A stretch of DNA of 64,000 nt. Source: Purshia tridentata. Taxonomy: Eukaryota > Streptophyta > Magnoliopsida > Rosales > Rosaceae. Made by a program: the position numbers and the translations under genes. The stretch is taken from positions 1 to 64,000 of the forward strand of contig QANT01007044.1 of NCBI GenBank assembly GCA_003254885.1, written 5' to 3'. Shown one piece after another: positions 1-12,186 of the stretch. The notes under the pieces were generated by a model that made no database searches, was not told where the DNA came from, and was given only the letters and a program-made list of their open reading frames with translations. Each line of letters begins with the position of its first letter. The first letter of the stretch is position 1.

Positions 1-540
1 CGGGGGTGGGGTGTGTTTGCTGGTTTTGGGTTGGGAGGTGAGGTTGGAGGTGGGGTGTGTAAGGATATGTTAGTAGAGTGTGTAGTTTTTGAATTGAGTG
101 GATGTGTAGTGAGAAATTTAGTGAGATTAATGAGGTAAGGTATTTTAGTAATAGGAGACGTGTGTTATGATAAAATTTAAATTTGAAAAGAGTATAAGGA
201 CCGAGAAGTGTGTAGTAAAAGAAAATAAAGTGTGCAATACATTACCCGCTCTATTTAATTTGGAGTGAATTACATGATAAACAATGTATAAATAATTAAT
301 CACCTATTTGGTAGTTCAGGCCAAAAACCCTCAAAAACTGCCATGTGACACGTGGGAGAAGCCCATTGGGTAGATTTACGTGCACCAATGGGACAGATTG
401 CTTGCGCGCGCGGGCGCATCATCCTTTACACTGCATCTCAGATTCCCAAGCGCAGAGCCTGTTATAAGTTATATAACTGAACCCCCAATAATTTCATTTT
501 CAAGCAAAACAGAAAAGAATAACAGAGAGAATTGGGAAAT
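1..540. other. Window edge and upstream region of the first gene
   Basis: The first ~70 bases are G/T-rich and the rest is AT-rich with no coding signal. A CACGTG G-box lies at 349-354 and a TATA-like run (TTATAAGTTATATAA) at about 462-476, 65-80 bp before the start codon at 541. These are plausible promoter parts for the acidic-protein gene. No other gene is visible here. Confidence 0.4.
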
Positions 541-1119
541 ATGTCGAAGCCAAATTTCATGGACGAAGAAGAGTTTGAATTCTTGGAAGCAGTACAAGAA
601 GAAGAAGAAGAAGAAGGAGTTCTGGGTCTGGGTCTGTCACTCTGGGAATTCATTGATGCCTCGGATGCTGACTCAGAGAAGCACCTCCACTCCGACCCTG
701 ATCAACAAAAAGAGGAACAAGAACAAGAAGGTGCTCAAGAAGGAAATGAGTCTAATAGGTTTGATGGGCCTGCTTCATCTTTGACTGATCCAATCGAGAC
801 CCATCATCACCTTCTTGTTCGTTTTCGTGATGTGGGTCTCATACCCCATCTTGATTATGGTATTGGGCATGGCCATGATGATGATGATGATGATTATGGT
901 GATGAGGATGAGGGTGGGGGCGAGGGTGATGATGTGTATGGTTTAGATGACGAGCTCGTGCCGTGGTCTGTGAGCGACAAGTTTGAAAGGCAGAGGCTGA
1001 GGAAATTGGGAAAGAGGACGTATCCGAAGATGCACAATTCCAAGCGATTGCCTTACTTGATTGTGAGGCCTGGGTGCGTTCGTGGGAAGCATGGCCTGGG
1101 CTTGAAGCACATTTACTAG
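541..1119 (+). CDS. Small acidic plant protein of unknown function, conserved basic C-terminus
   Basis: Single-exon frame of 192 residues. I chose the ATG at 541 because the frame upstream offers only a TTG. The first ~145 residues are strongly acidic and low in complexity: a Glu run near residues 20-28, a Gln/Glu patch, then Asp and Gly/Glu runs at about residues 112-128. The last ~45 residues are quite different, basic and ordered (RKLGKRTYPK, SKRLPYLIVRPGCV, GKHGLGLKHIY), and look like the conserved part. I recall plant hypothetical proteins with this kind of tail but know of no assigned function. There is no signal peptide, membrane segment or enzyme motif. An acidic disordered N-terminus joined to a short basic C-terminal motif suggests a protein-binding or nuclear role; that is inference only. 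Confidence 0.75.
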   Translation: MSKPNFMDEEEFEFLEAVQEEEEEEGVLGLGLSLWEFIDASDADSEKHLHSDPDQQKEEQEQEGAQEGNESNRFDGPASSLTDPIETHHHLLVRFRDVGLIPHLDYGIGHGHDDDDDDYGDEDEGGGEGDDVYGLDDELVPWSVSDKFERQRLRKLGKRTYPKMHNSKRLPYLIVRPGCVRGKHGLGLKHIY

Positions 1120-1270
1120 AGGGCTTTTGCTGTGAATTTCCGGGAAAGCTTGGATCTTTGAAGATTTGGGTATCTTTTACAATTGGGTTTAGATGTAAAA
1201 TTGCTGGTGTAGTTGGGTGAAGTAGTAGTTTGATGTTAATCGGGGAATTTGGGGTTTGGTTTATCATGTG

Positions 1271-1434
1271 GGTTGCTTAATTCTGAGTCTCTGACCAATT
1301 ATCTTCCATTGTCTATAAATATCTAATTGATGTAGTTGATGACCTGGTTGCCCATGTAGTGGTTGCTTACTTACTCTGAGCCTCTGAGCAATTATCTTTC
1401 ATTGTCTATAAAGATCTAATTAATGTTGTTGATG
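1271..1434. repeat. Imperfect tandem duplication downstream of the acidic-protein gene
   Basis: A segment beginning GGTTGCTTA and ending TCTAATT..TGATGAC occurs twice in direct order with a period of about 90-93 bp and scattered mismatches. It lies 150 bp after the stop codon, so part may be in the 3' UTR. Confidence 0.6.
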
Positions 1435-4400
1435 ACTATACATTAATTCTATGTGCTCTTTCTTTTTTTCTTTATCATATTGGTTTGGCTGGGGGAAGTG
1501 GTTTTTCCGATTTGAGAGGGTGGAAGGGTTAATTGGAAATGCACAATGGAAATTTGGAGGGTTAAAGTGAAACCCATTTGACCATTTCAGAATTTGGTTA
1601 TTGTATGCATTTGCTGCTGTTCATTTGATCATTTTGATAGTTGTTGACTTGACATTTGTCATACTTGCTTTTGGGCCTTGAATTTGATCTTTCCTTATAA
1701 TAACTACTAGCCTGGATATCCACACGTTGCTGTGGAAATTCAAGTTCTAAAAGCAGGGTAAAAAGCAAAAGCAAATTGATCAAAAAGGGGTAAACTGCAG
1801 GGTAAAATTTCAAAAGCCCATATAGATCAAAAAAATTTTAAAATGTAAAAGAGTGAAGAAGGGGTGGCAAGATGTGTAAAAAGAGAGAAAACCAAAGGTC
1901 AAACAAAAAAGACCACAAAGACACTTATAAACCAGAAAATTACAAAGTCAGGTAGCGATTGATTTTATTAAACAGAGACAAAAATGTAATTTCACAGCTG
2001 CTACGGTTTAAAAACAGTAAAAAGTTTAGTGCCTTTAATATATAGAGAATTTGTTAATTGAGGTGCATTCAATAATGGAATGGAGTAAAACTATTTGCTT
2101 TATGTGGTTGAGAGATCTTGAGGCGATTGTTACCTTGATGGTAGAATTTGTAGTGTTGAAAATTTTCTTTTTGGAATTTGAAGTTTTTTTGATTAGATTG
2201 ATGCACCACTACTACTTGTGTGCTATTAGATTTTGGGGTATGGACTGTGTCCTACTTACACATCAATATTTCACATCCAAATCTCATTTCCAAAGATTCG
2301 CACCACTCTACAACTATCAAAACCACTAGTGCTGTAGACCAATATTTTTGAAGATCAAATTGTTTAGATTGGTTTTAATTTATTTTTAGACCAGATTTAT
2401 ATTTGGGGGCCTTCTTAATTTATTAATTATGCAAACAGCTCGATCGGGGGTTGAAATTAAGTTTTCTCTTTTGAGTTTTGGCTCAGCAAATTTTAAATTT
2501 TGAATCTAAAATTTAAACTCTGATAGTGATTCTACACCTTAAAATGAGCAATCTTATCGATAATAAATCAAGTAGAGATTTTGACTATGAGCGAAGCAAG
2601 AATTTTGACAATGCAATTTTTATAGTGCCGATCAATCTGCCATCACTATTGATTGATGGGCACTAATTTTGTAACTTAAAAATTTCTGGACGTTCGGAAG
2701 TGAGAATAACATTATGTACATATATATTCGAAAATATAAATGGAAATTTCTGTGTACTCGATCTAATTCTAAACTTCTTATGTTAATTAATAAAGCAAAT
2801 GAAACGCATTTTCTTTCCTTTTCTAATAAAAAAAAAAGGTTAGAAATGCAAACAAGCCATTGAATTGATTCCTGGCAGTAATTCATATACATTTATGTCA
2901 TTAGATAATTTTAGTTTTAACAGCTGATGGATAACAAAAACAAGAATCAGAGTATCAAAAGAATCTCTGCATATTAATTACACTTTCGATTTTTCGATCA
3001 GTATTATTGTCGGAGTTATAACTATTTTTCCATAATACGAAGAAATTATTCTATGGTAACTCCACGTCACAAGTCACATGATGTAATTGTCATATATATA
3101 TATATATATAATAATTTTCATAACACGAAGATCAAATAGGCAGCTTGCTAGCTAATTATATATGATCCCTACTAATACACTAAAGTAATCTTATATATGG
3201 CATCTGATTAAGGTCACACCACATCATCACATTTAAGAAACAAAACTTCACCACACATCATCACATGTAGTTTGCCACATATAGGTTGGCCAGAAAAAGT
3301 TGGTAGTATGCATTGTCCTAATTAGTTAATTTCATAGTGTTTATTAACATTTTAAGGGATATCAGGAGTTTAATAACTTATATATATATATATATCAATT
3401 TATCGATGTTTCTCAACTTAATTTAGCAAGGAATTACTCATTTTTAATTGTTTAACAAAGTCAAACACTGTCTAATTCAAGCACAAATTTATAATAATTA
3501 AGATTAGTGTTTAAATGACAAATCGATCAATTATATAAGCAAAACAAAACAATTAATTACATGAAAAACAAAGGAAGTCTTTTTACATTTATATGCAAAT
3601 CATGCATGGCATGGCCCGCAAAATTAATATAATAATTAATCAGAGGCAGGATCAGCTGGTTTTGGTCACACAGCAGTGATAGTGACAGTTGATATATGCA
3701 ATATGATTGAAAATATATATATATGCAGCAAACATGAAAAGTTATGGAGCTCGGGGGGTTTGTTTTGGAATATTTTATTACCAATTAATTATCTTTCAAA
3801 ATTATAACCTATAAAGTTAGATGATCATAAAAATTTTGAATCTGCAACCAGAAAACCCAATTGGATGTGGTATTTTTTCCACCTTTAATTTCTTGCCATC
3901 TGTTGGTTGGTAGTCATGACTACTCTATATAAAAGTTAAAAAGAGTAAAGACACTACTCTATATGGGATTAATTTTAGGAATTATAATAATCTTCTTTTG
4001 GGAGTGGGCTTAATTTTGGTCACTGTGCCTGCATGGTTCATGATCGATGCATTAATTCAATGTATCTTATGCTTTTGGATCCACAAGGTTTGTTAATTAA
4101 CCTTCAAAAAAATCATTATCCCACTTTTTCTTTTTAAACCTAGAAAAAAACCATTATCCCACTTTAATTAATTACTCAAAATTAAGCTAGAAAGATTATT
4201 GCCCTTCCTCCATCTAAAACTGCTAACATGTCTTCCTAATGAAGCCTTTTGTCCAACTTTTCAATTGAATTCATATGCCTACAATTGGTAAGTCACCTAG
4301 AACCTCCTTATATACCAGAATCCACTGTATATATATGTATTCCTAAACTATGAATATAAAGAACCACTCGAATAATATTAAAATGACTTTTTGATATATC

Positions 4401-5820
4401 TTTTCAAGTACTAGCAGGGATATATTCCAGTGGTAGTGTGGATGTCTTTGTAGCATAAAAGATTATAATTAGGCATGGGGTTTGTTTAATTAGTCCTTTC
4501 TTATTAAAGTCTTCAAAATATTCACAATAAGATGCTCAATTCTTTTATTTTTCTGTGTTAATAATAAAATAACCACCTTATGGGGCTAGCTTTATGGTTC
4601 TAGGCCTATAGGGTGATGATTCCCATTGCCTCCAAGCTCAATATATGAAATAATATAAGTATAATATATATATATATATTTTACCTTGTATATAAATAAA
4701 CATTTTTTTGATGTAGATCGAATGCACGTATATGCAGAGTTAATACAGAATATATGAGAGTGCGTTCTCGAAGACAAATGCTTTGTGATATCACATATAG
4801 TCATTTCACATTAAGAATTTATATATATATACACATATAAAGGTGGCTTTAAGTCATTGATTATGTATGCTACTACCACTTTATAGAGAAATTAAAACAT
4901 ATACAAAAAGCATGGTACTAGTGCAGTAATATGCACAAAAAATACAATAGACCAATATATTATCATTGTGATAATGTTTGCAATTAATATAAAAAGGGCA
5001 AAACGTTTCTCATCACTTTTTCTGAAAGTTAATATTTCAAATTAAAGCAGCCTTTGATGATGAGCAGCAAGTGCTCAATATTATACGTGTCATGCATGCA
5101 TGCTCCATGATCCCTCTCTGTGATTGTGTCCGTGTGTGTGTATATTTTCTTGTATATATATGTATAATGAGTAAATTATATATATATTTAGGTATGTTTA
5201 TATGCATATGCATTGTACTTGGGTCTACGATAAAGAAACAAGCTTGCAATCTTTGTAATTTGTCCAGACATTGCTACAAGCAGGCAAAGAAACGGAAATG
5301 TTGGAAAAAAGTGGTTTCGAAGTTCATAAACAACTATAATTAACTCATAACTAAAACTAATATTAATCTTGAACATGAGAATTAACCCTAAACAAATACA
5401 CAACAAGACAACTTGCACAACCCACCTGTACATATATTCAAACATTTCACACAGAGAATATATATGTTATCATGCACATAATCTAGACATTGGAGTTTGA
5501 ACAAAGCAGAAGTAAATTAATTAAGCTCATCCTCTTGATCTTGTTGTCTTTTATATATTTATATATATATATCTTTGTACTACTTTGATCATGTGTGATT
5601 TAGACGTACAAGAACAGAAACCATAGTGTCATATACAACTCAGTAAAGAGAAAGGGATATAATTGATGATGATGAACATGCATGAGTAGAGTACTCTCTT
5701 TCATTTATTTATTTACATTCCAATATTTGGTTGAATATATTTATTAATTATATATAAAATAGTGATGAATATATAGAAAGCTACTTGTTGAGAATTCCTT
5801 TACGAATTATAAAGGATTAA
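1435..5820. other. AT-rich intergenic region with TA microsatellites
   Basis: Apart from the Helitron-like element at 1707-2048 I see no gene in this stretch. It contains several (TA)n tracts (about 3092-3112, 3379-3396, 3713-3723, 4661-4680 and 5553-5572), a short direct repeat around 4105-4165 (two copies of a phrase ending CATTATCCCACTTT), and random short open frames without family resemblance or coding bias. Confidence 0.5.
1707..2048 (-). mobile_element. Probable non-autonomous Helitron remnant
   Basis: Read on the minus strand, the segment starts near TCTATATATTAAAGG and ends in CTAG followed by T. Nine bases inside the CTAG end is a small hairpin, CCACA-GCAACG-TGTGG (plus strand 1720-1735). 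A TC-type 5' start, a subterminal hairpin about 10 nt from the end and a CTRR terminus are Helitron hallmarks. The length, ~340 bp with no coding capacity, fits a short non-autonomous copy. The 5' flank is not the expected A, so that end may be degraded or misplaced by a few bases. Confidence 0.5.
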
Positions 5821-6576
5821 TTAAAGGAAAACTTGTGTACCAGGCCTGAAAGCATTAAAGGGGTATGAAGAATTAGGAGGGTGTGGTGGTACTCCTTGTG
5901 CAGCAGTTGAAGTGGAAGCAGCGGTAGTTTTCACACTAGTACCTCTACTAGTGGCTATGGCAGCAGCATCATCATTAATAAAATTGTGATTAGTATGCTT
6001 CATTACATGATGTTGATGATGAGAGGATGTGCTTTGATCATCAGGGCCTTGATCATAGAGAATGCCGTTGAATACATGCCCTCCTATGATCACACTTGTC
6101 TGGTAGGCATGCTCATCCACCATATGATCTTCCGCGGAACGAACCCGAACGCTGCGAAATGTAGCCGTGGAATTCACTTCTGCTGGAAAATTTACCTCTT
6201 CTAGCCCTAATTATATATGTACATAATTAAGTTGAGCATTCAATTAACAAAGTAAATTCATTATGTAAGATGTACGGTCACAAGCAATTTTATATCTATG
6301 TAATGAGTAATGTCTTATTGTCAGAGTATTGAAATATGAACCATACATTTAACTTAATTAATAATTCAGATTCGTAGTTTAAACCTTGTACAACAATATT
6401 AACCTATATTCGTTATATTGTTAGAGTGCTTATGCCCAGATTTACAACCTTAGCTACAGTACTAGGATGTGTGCAATTAGGGTTAGTTTGGATAGATCAC
6501 AGATTCACATCCAACAGCTAGCAAATAATAATGATCGATCTTCGATCTGTTTTGTTTGGAAAAGAATATCAATCCC

Positions 6577-6607
<31 letters not shown>

Positions 6608-6958
6608 CAGTGCACATACACAGCACATGTATGATGTTTTGGTAATCGTGTGGAAACTTGTAATTAAGAAAAGTACAGTACGTGTACCTGATGATGAAAT
6701 AGAGGGATTGATGATGAACTGCGTTGGGATTGTGATGGTAGGGTGATGATATTGACTGGTCATGGTCATGATCTGGTGGCGCCTTCTTCTCTCGTACACA
6801 GGGATCCAAGTACTCTTGACATGGGTTTGGCAGTGAAACCCTTTGCTCTTGCAGCAACTCCTGCATCTAATGTATATACACTCCTTCTTGGCTTGGTTCC
6901 CACAGTCTTGGCACCTTGAACCTGTCATCAACCCTCCTCTTCCTCCTTCCCTCACCAT
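5821..6958 (-). CDS. SHI/STY-related (SRS family) RING-like zinc-finger transcription factor
   Basis: Two exons, 6958-6688 and 6206-5821 (657 nt, 218 aa); the splice joins TCATCAG|GT to AG|GGCTAGAAG in matching phase. The N-terminus carries the family's C3HC3H zinc finger ([13 protein letters not shown] ... [21 protein letters not shown], residues 15-52). Exon 2 carries the second family hallmark, the IXGH domain ([16 protein letters not shown], then IIGGH at about residues 130-134). SRS proteins are nuclear regulators that activate auxin-biosynthesis (YUCCA) genes and shape gynoecium, stamen and leaf. At 218 aa it is a short member, and the finger resembles the SRS3/SRS6-like group more than SHI or STY1. 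A second in-frame ATG ten codons in (MTGSRCQDC) is an alternative start. The 481-bp intron holds a CT/GA microsatellite. Family call firm; subgroup tentative. Confidence 0.9.
6571..6608. repeat. (CT)n microsatellite in the SRS gene intron
   Basis: A pyrimidine dinucleotide run with one CC interruption lies wholly inside the single intron of the SRS gene. It reads as GA on the sense strand. Confidence 0.85.
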
Positions 6959-8849
6959 CTTTCAAATTTCATTTCATCGATCACTAGCTACCCTTTACTA
7001 GCTAGCTAGCTTCTTCATTTTCGATCATCTTATATATGGATTCTACTTGTTCTTTAATTTTTGCAGAAATTAGAGGTGTTAGTTCTTAATTAGCTGCTAT
7101 AAAAGTTGCAGCTGGGTGATGTCTCAGAGAGATGGGGGTGGTGTTTGAGTTTTGGGGTTTGAGACACTGGGTTTTCTTTTAGCTAGCTACTTAATTGTGC
7201 GGTATCTATCTGCAGGGCTAGGGGTGCTTTTTCTGACGCCTAGCTTTAATTATATATATAAACTAGCTAGTAGTGCTATAAATAAACAAGTAGCAGAATT
7301 CTTGTTGTCCAGAATTAGCATCAGAGATTAGTAGTATTAGTATTTTAACTTAACGCCGCCTTCAATTCTAGTTCTGAAATATTAAGTAAACCCAGAACCA
7401 AAATAATAAAAGCAATGAAAAGAGAGAGTGCTGTCTTAAGAAAAAGGTTAAGTTTTTTTCGAGATGACATTGATGATAAGTTTAGCAAAATAAGCATGGT
7501 TGTTGTTTTTGGAAGTGTGTGTTTGTCTACTTGTGAAAAAAGTTGGGTAGCCTCTTAATTATAGATCCCAATGGCTTATATATATTATTGTATATAATGA
7601 TGGAAAACAAAAGATGAAATAAATTCACATTAACATTTTACCCTTCATCATCAAGTGTAGAAAATTGTAGAAAAATATTTATTTTGATTGAAGAGCCTAG
7701 AAAACATTGCCCAACATATTACCCATTTCTTCATAGGTTTTAATGAGGTTTGAATGCAAAATATTTGAATTTACAACTTATTTCATACTTATTTTTTTAA
7801 CATTAAAAAACTCATAATTTCGTTCTACACTAATTTATTAGAAGAAAATAGAGGATTATGTGTTGGAAATAAATCTCCTCACCTAGAAAAAATAACAATT
7901 AATTAAGCCAATATGACAAATGAGTGTTGGCAAGTCCTTGTATCCATTAGGATCTCTTTCTCTCAATCCTTTTAAGTGATTCCTAATTGGAGTATCATGC
8001 TTCCTCATTTATAGTGACACTCCAACCAAACACATGCACGTTTAACCTTGCATTAAACATTTGTGATATAACTAGAATGTTTCTCTCAACATATATATCT
8101 CAATCCTAAATGAAATTTTTGAGATGAATTGTCCAAAAACCAATAGAAAATGTCCCTTGATTATTCATTTCCAAGTTCAACCCCATGTGTTAATTAATTA
8201 TCTTTACTAATTAATTAAGGAGGAATGCACCGAACCCAACACTAGCTAGCTAAGGCCATGTAGCTGAGGATAGCTTTATTACACTGCTACAACAGTTTGT
8301 TTAGCTTTAGACTTTAGTGCAAAATGAGTACTGAGTACTGCACCAAGTACCAACTATATATAGTGACAGTAGTGTGTCATACATATGTAGTAGCTTTAAG
8401 ACACATCCCAAAACGCCACACCACCATGAATTGAATGCTATAAATTAAAGATGCATAAAATGAGTAGCTAGTGAGAGAAGATAAGGCTAGTAGCTAAGCT
8501 TAGTGACTTTGCCAAAGTAAGCATTCTTCTGCATAACCCTAAAGCATTGCCAATGCCAAAATTACAAATGGATGTCAAAACCTTTTTATTCAATGCAACT
8601 ATTCCACAAAGCTAACACAACAATAAGTCACTGGTTACGCTTTAAAGATCAAATTCTTAACCAATATTCATTGGGAAAAAGAGAGAAACAAGAAAAGCAG
8701 TAAAAAGATTACCATGATTCACGAGCGAAGATGATACATCAAGGACGTGAAAAAATATAGGGTTGAAGAAAATATTGGATCTTTTACATTTGGGTATTTG
8801 TTGAAGAGAACAAGAGCAACCAAATGCTTGTTTATTGCTTCCATCATAA
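6959..8849. other. Intergenic: 5' flank of the SRS gene and 3' flank of PAP-A
   Basis: AT-rich sequence with no coding signal. The part next to 6959 should contain the SRS promoter, and the part near 8849 the 3' UTR of the phosphatase gene. I see no repeat or mobile element with clear ends. Confidence 0.4.
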
Positions 8850-11800
8850 TTAGGCACTTGTGGAATCGTCAACAGGATAATAGAATCTGTTGAAAAGCCA
8901 TGTCGAATCAGCTATTACTGCATATCCATCTTCATTACGGTGCCAACTAAAATAAGCATGGGTTTGGTTCTTGATGTCAAAAATCCCATGACCAAAACTA
9001 GATTCTCGGAAAACTGAGTAAGATGGTTGTGGCTGCGTCATACTGCACCACAAGAAAACAATTCCTTGATTAAGTATGCAATGCTAACAAATAGGAAGGC
9101 ATTGAATGAGAAAACACCAAATCTAGCAATCATGTATACTAATATAGTGATATGCTTACCTGGTCGCTAACCCTTCAACATTTCCTCCATCACCAATGAT
9201 AATGTACACAGGTGCAGACTGATCTTTCACAGGAGTGCAAAGACCGTTCACGACATTATATGCAACATTGGATACACGTTCCTGTGGCATATACAAATCA
9301 CTTATTAAGTAATGACATCTGGGATACACTTCTCTTTTACATAGATATCAGCATTTCTGCATAATACTTTCCACAAAAGGGTTTTCTATATTCTATCCAA
9401 AGTCAAAATGTTCAATAAATATGATCTATCTGTTAAATGTCAAAATCTTTGTAGTCAAAACAGAGACTTTTTGTTAACTCGGAAACTAATTTAATATGTG
9501 TACATCAAGTACTTACAGATCGTTTGTAGGCATGGACATGACCAGAAAATACCACGTCGACTTTGTACTTCACAAACAATGACTCGAATATCACTCTCAT
9601 AGTTTCACCTTCCATATAGTGATTGGTGTAGCTATTATACCATGGGCAATGCATTAAAACAACCAACCAAGGTGTCTCACTCCTGTTAACTATTGGTAGT
9701 TCCTGTGTAAGCCATACATACTGAGGAGTGCTTTTACCTTAAGAAAAAGGAAATGATATGTTAAATGAACCTGTTGAAGCACTCACTCTGACAAAGACAT
9801 TGTACAGATGACTTCACTACCAAGTTGCAAATTTTGCACAAGCCTCATGTTAATACAGTAAGCAAAAAACATATATATCCATACCATATGCTGAATAAGA
9901 AGCCAAGACTATGATGTATGCCGAAGCTCTCTTGATTGAGTACCAAAAGGGGGCAGTACTCCTGGATGCATTATATGGGACATGATACCGGTGAGTGTAA
10001 GGCTTGAAAGGTACGGTTTCACCCTGCAACAAAAGTACCAATCTTCTTTTACGAAAAATAATTCATCCAATGACTTTTGGGACTTGGAAAATGCATTTAC
10101 AAAACGAGCACCAAATTCTGGGAAATTTTATAACATGGATGAGTAGAACTGTAAATACACAAACAGCAGCACCCTGGTTGACTACGAAACTTGAATTGTA
10201 TGACCTTATTATCATTAAATGGTCTCAACTATGCACAAAATATGTACCAGGGGAGCTAGAATTTACCTCAGAGTTCTTATGTGGTTGTGAGAAAACTTAT
10301 CTATATATACATATATATGTGTGTGTGTATATATATATATTTACAATTAATGATCTTATCCATATATATGAGAGTATTAAACAAGTTGTAAAACAAATGA
10401 TCTTATCCAAGACAAGAAAAGACAAATGAGAGTATAAATTACTCTCCAGAGCAACATAATGTTTTCTGAGATGCTTACAATGTCTGGGACAAAATCAATT
10501 TCATGATTCCCTGCAGTCCATATCCAAGGTTGATAAGCAGCACTTCTCTCGACGAATCTTCCCCACGTATCCCACCTAACATTATCATGGTATGGGTAGT
10601 CATCTGCATAGGAGAGGTACCCACAATACAATAATGTTTGTCCATTCAGGGGGTTTGATTGGTAATGAGTAAGTGTCCTATTTGAATCAAAGGTCTGACC
10701 CAGATCCCCTGCAAATGACACCCAGTGGTAAGTGAAATTTAGTTTTAGAAAAATACACTAGAGTGGAACAAGTTTGTCTTATCCATTATGTAGATTAACA
10801 AGTCAAGGCCAAAAATCAGACTGTTTCAAATGCTAGACTTGCATACCAAAGGACAAGTTTCATAAGATTTGAGCTATAATTTGATTCTGCACTTTTCTAG
10901 ATGAAATGGAAGAGGATCATTGCAACAAGCCTTGTAACCTACTAAACAACTTGAAATACCTTTCAGTTACATCATGTATGGTGCATTCTGTTTTTGTATG
11001 AAATACTCACCTATGAGACCAAATGTGTAAGGAACGTCTGGCCCAACTTCAGGAGGAGTTATAAACCAGAACTGCCGCTCAGTGTGGCCAATTCCAACAG
11101 CATAGTAATATTTGGTGTTGAACTGTGCAACAATTTAGATGATTGGATCATAATATAATCTATAATTCAAACTTGGAGTGAAATTATCATTTGAATCATC
11201 AAATTACAAAACCCTGTATATCTCATACGGATTCCCCAACCTATGCATTTGAAGGAAAAAACAAAATGGAGCAAAACATAAAGGCATATCAAATTTACCT
11301 CTAAATTAATGATGGTGCAGTGGTGAATGTATCCAGAAGTGTAATTGTAGAATTTACAGGTTGTAAACTTGCCCACAGCCATCTTTTGTGTACTATTTGC
11401 GCTCCAGTAACGCACAGTACTGGAACCTGGTTCATCCACAGTGACCCATGAGACAATCACTCCGTTTCCCACATGGTCTCCTTGTGTTATATGAACCTTA
11501 AATCAAGAACACACAAATATCGTACAATTAAACACAATTAAAAATTCAAAATGACACCTATTAATCAATTCCATCAAGAGGAAAAGAAAAATTATAAAGT
11601 AAGCCATAAAGTTTGAAAAACGAATTCATGTAAAAATATAAGGGTTTGATCAAATGCAGGGTCTTGTATGGTTCCACAATAAACAAGAATGTATAAATTA
11701 ATGAAATTAAATTAAATTCATATCAAGAGAAACAAAAGACAGAACTACATTAACAAAGCTCTCTCCAGGGGAGGTCATATGATTGAGCTACCATTGGCTA

Positions 11801-12049
11801 GAAGCATCATAATTGTACTGAGAAAGATAGAGGTTATACTTGTTGAGGTGCATTAAAGCCAGGAGGGACTGCAAAGGTGTCACTGTCAAGAGGCATGTCC
11901 ACTGGGTTCGCAACTGTCCTTACAAAAGTGCTTGTTGTACCCCCATTACACACCACTGCCAAGTTCAAAACCAAACCCAATACCACAACAACAGATACGC
12001 TTACAGAAGTAGAAGTAGAAGCTAACCCCAGCACACACATCTTGGTCAT
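8850..12049 (-). CDS. Purple acid phosphatase PAP-A, PAP10/12 type, with the bridging-metal Asp replaced by Tyr
   Basis: Eight exons: 12049-11840, 11496-11299, 11122-11011, 10708-10479, 10023-9885, 9737-9517, 9281-9160 and 9042-8850 (1425 nt, 474 aa). All borders are GT-AG and in phase. PAPs hydrolyse phosphate monoesters with a binuclear Fe(III)-Zn/Mn centre and are secreted or vacuolar. A hydrophobic signal peptide precedes CNGG. Metal ligands present: GDLGQT (D175), Tyr206, GNHE (N240), VLMHCPWY (H326) and GHVHAY (H363, H365). The second motif, GDLSYAD in the other copies, is GYLSYAD here: residue 203 is Tyr (codon TAC, 10619-10617), where the family has the Asp that bridges both metals. 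The neighbouring residues also differ (LLYCGY for VLFVGD), and HAYER is HAYKR. The frame is otherwise open, so the protein may be made but catalytically impaired. An in-frame ATG ten codons upstream (12079) is a possible alternative start. Confidence 0.9.
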
Positions 12050-12178
12050 GTTATGCAGATCACCCTTAAATCCCACCAACCCACACAGACCCTATATATT
12101 GAGCTTTAGACCCTCATCTCCTTTATATATACATGAAATTGTTAATTAAACAAAGAAATCTAAATCATAAAATGCGGG

Positions 12179-12186
12179 GAATATTC
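12179..12186. promoter_or_regulatory. P1BS-type element (GAATATTC) upstream of PAP-A
   Basis: GAATATTC fits GNATATNC, the binding site of PHR1-type phosphate-starvation MYB factors. It lies 130 bp upstream of the start codon at 12049 inside a block (GGGGAATATTCAGAG) shared with the other three phosphatase copies. Confidence 0.65.

Noticed and set aside
839-1267. 142-codon minus-strand open frame opposite the acidic-protein gene, His-rich
   Set aside because: It is the antisense of GAT/GAC runs in the plus-strand gene; the composition explains it and there is no family resemblance.
10004-10429. 141-codon plus-strand frame inside PAP-A intron 4
   Set aside because: Mostly intronic TA/TG repeat sequence on the strand opposite to the gene; no domain resemblance.
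8850-12079. PAP-A as a pseudogene
   Set aside because: Every exon closes in phase, all splice borders are standard and no stop interrupts it. One lost ligand does not make it a pseudogene by structure, so it is listed as a CDS with altered active site.
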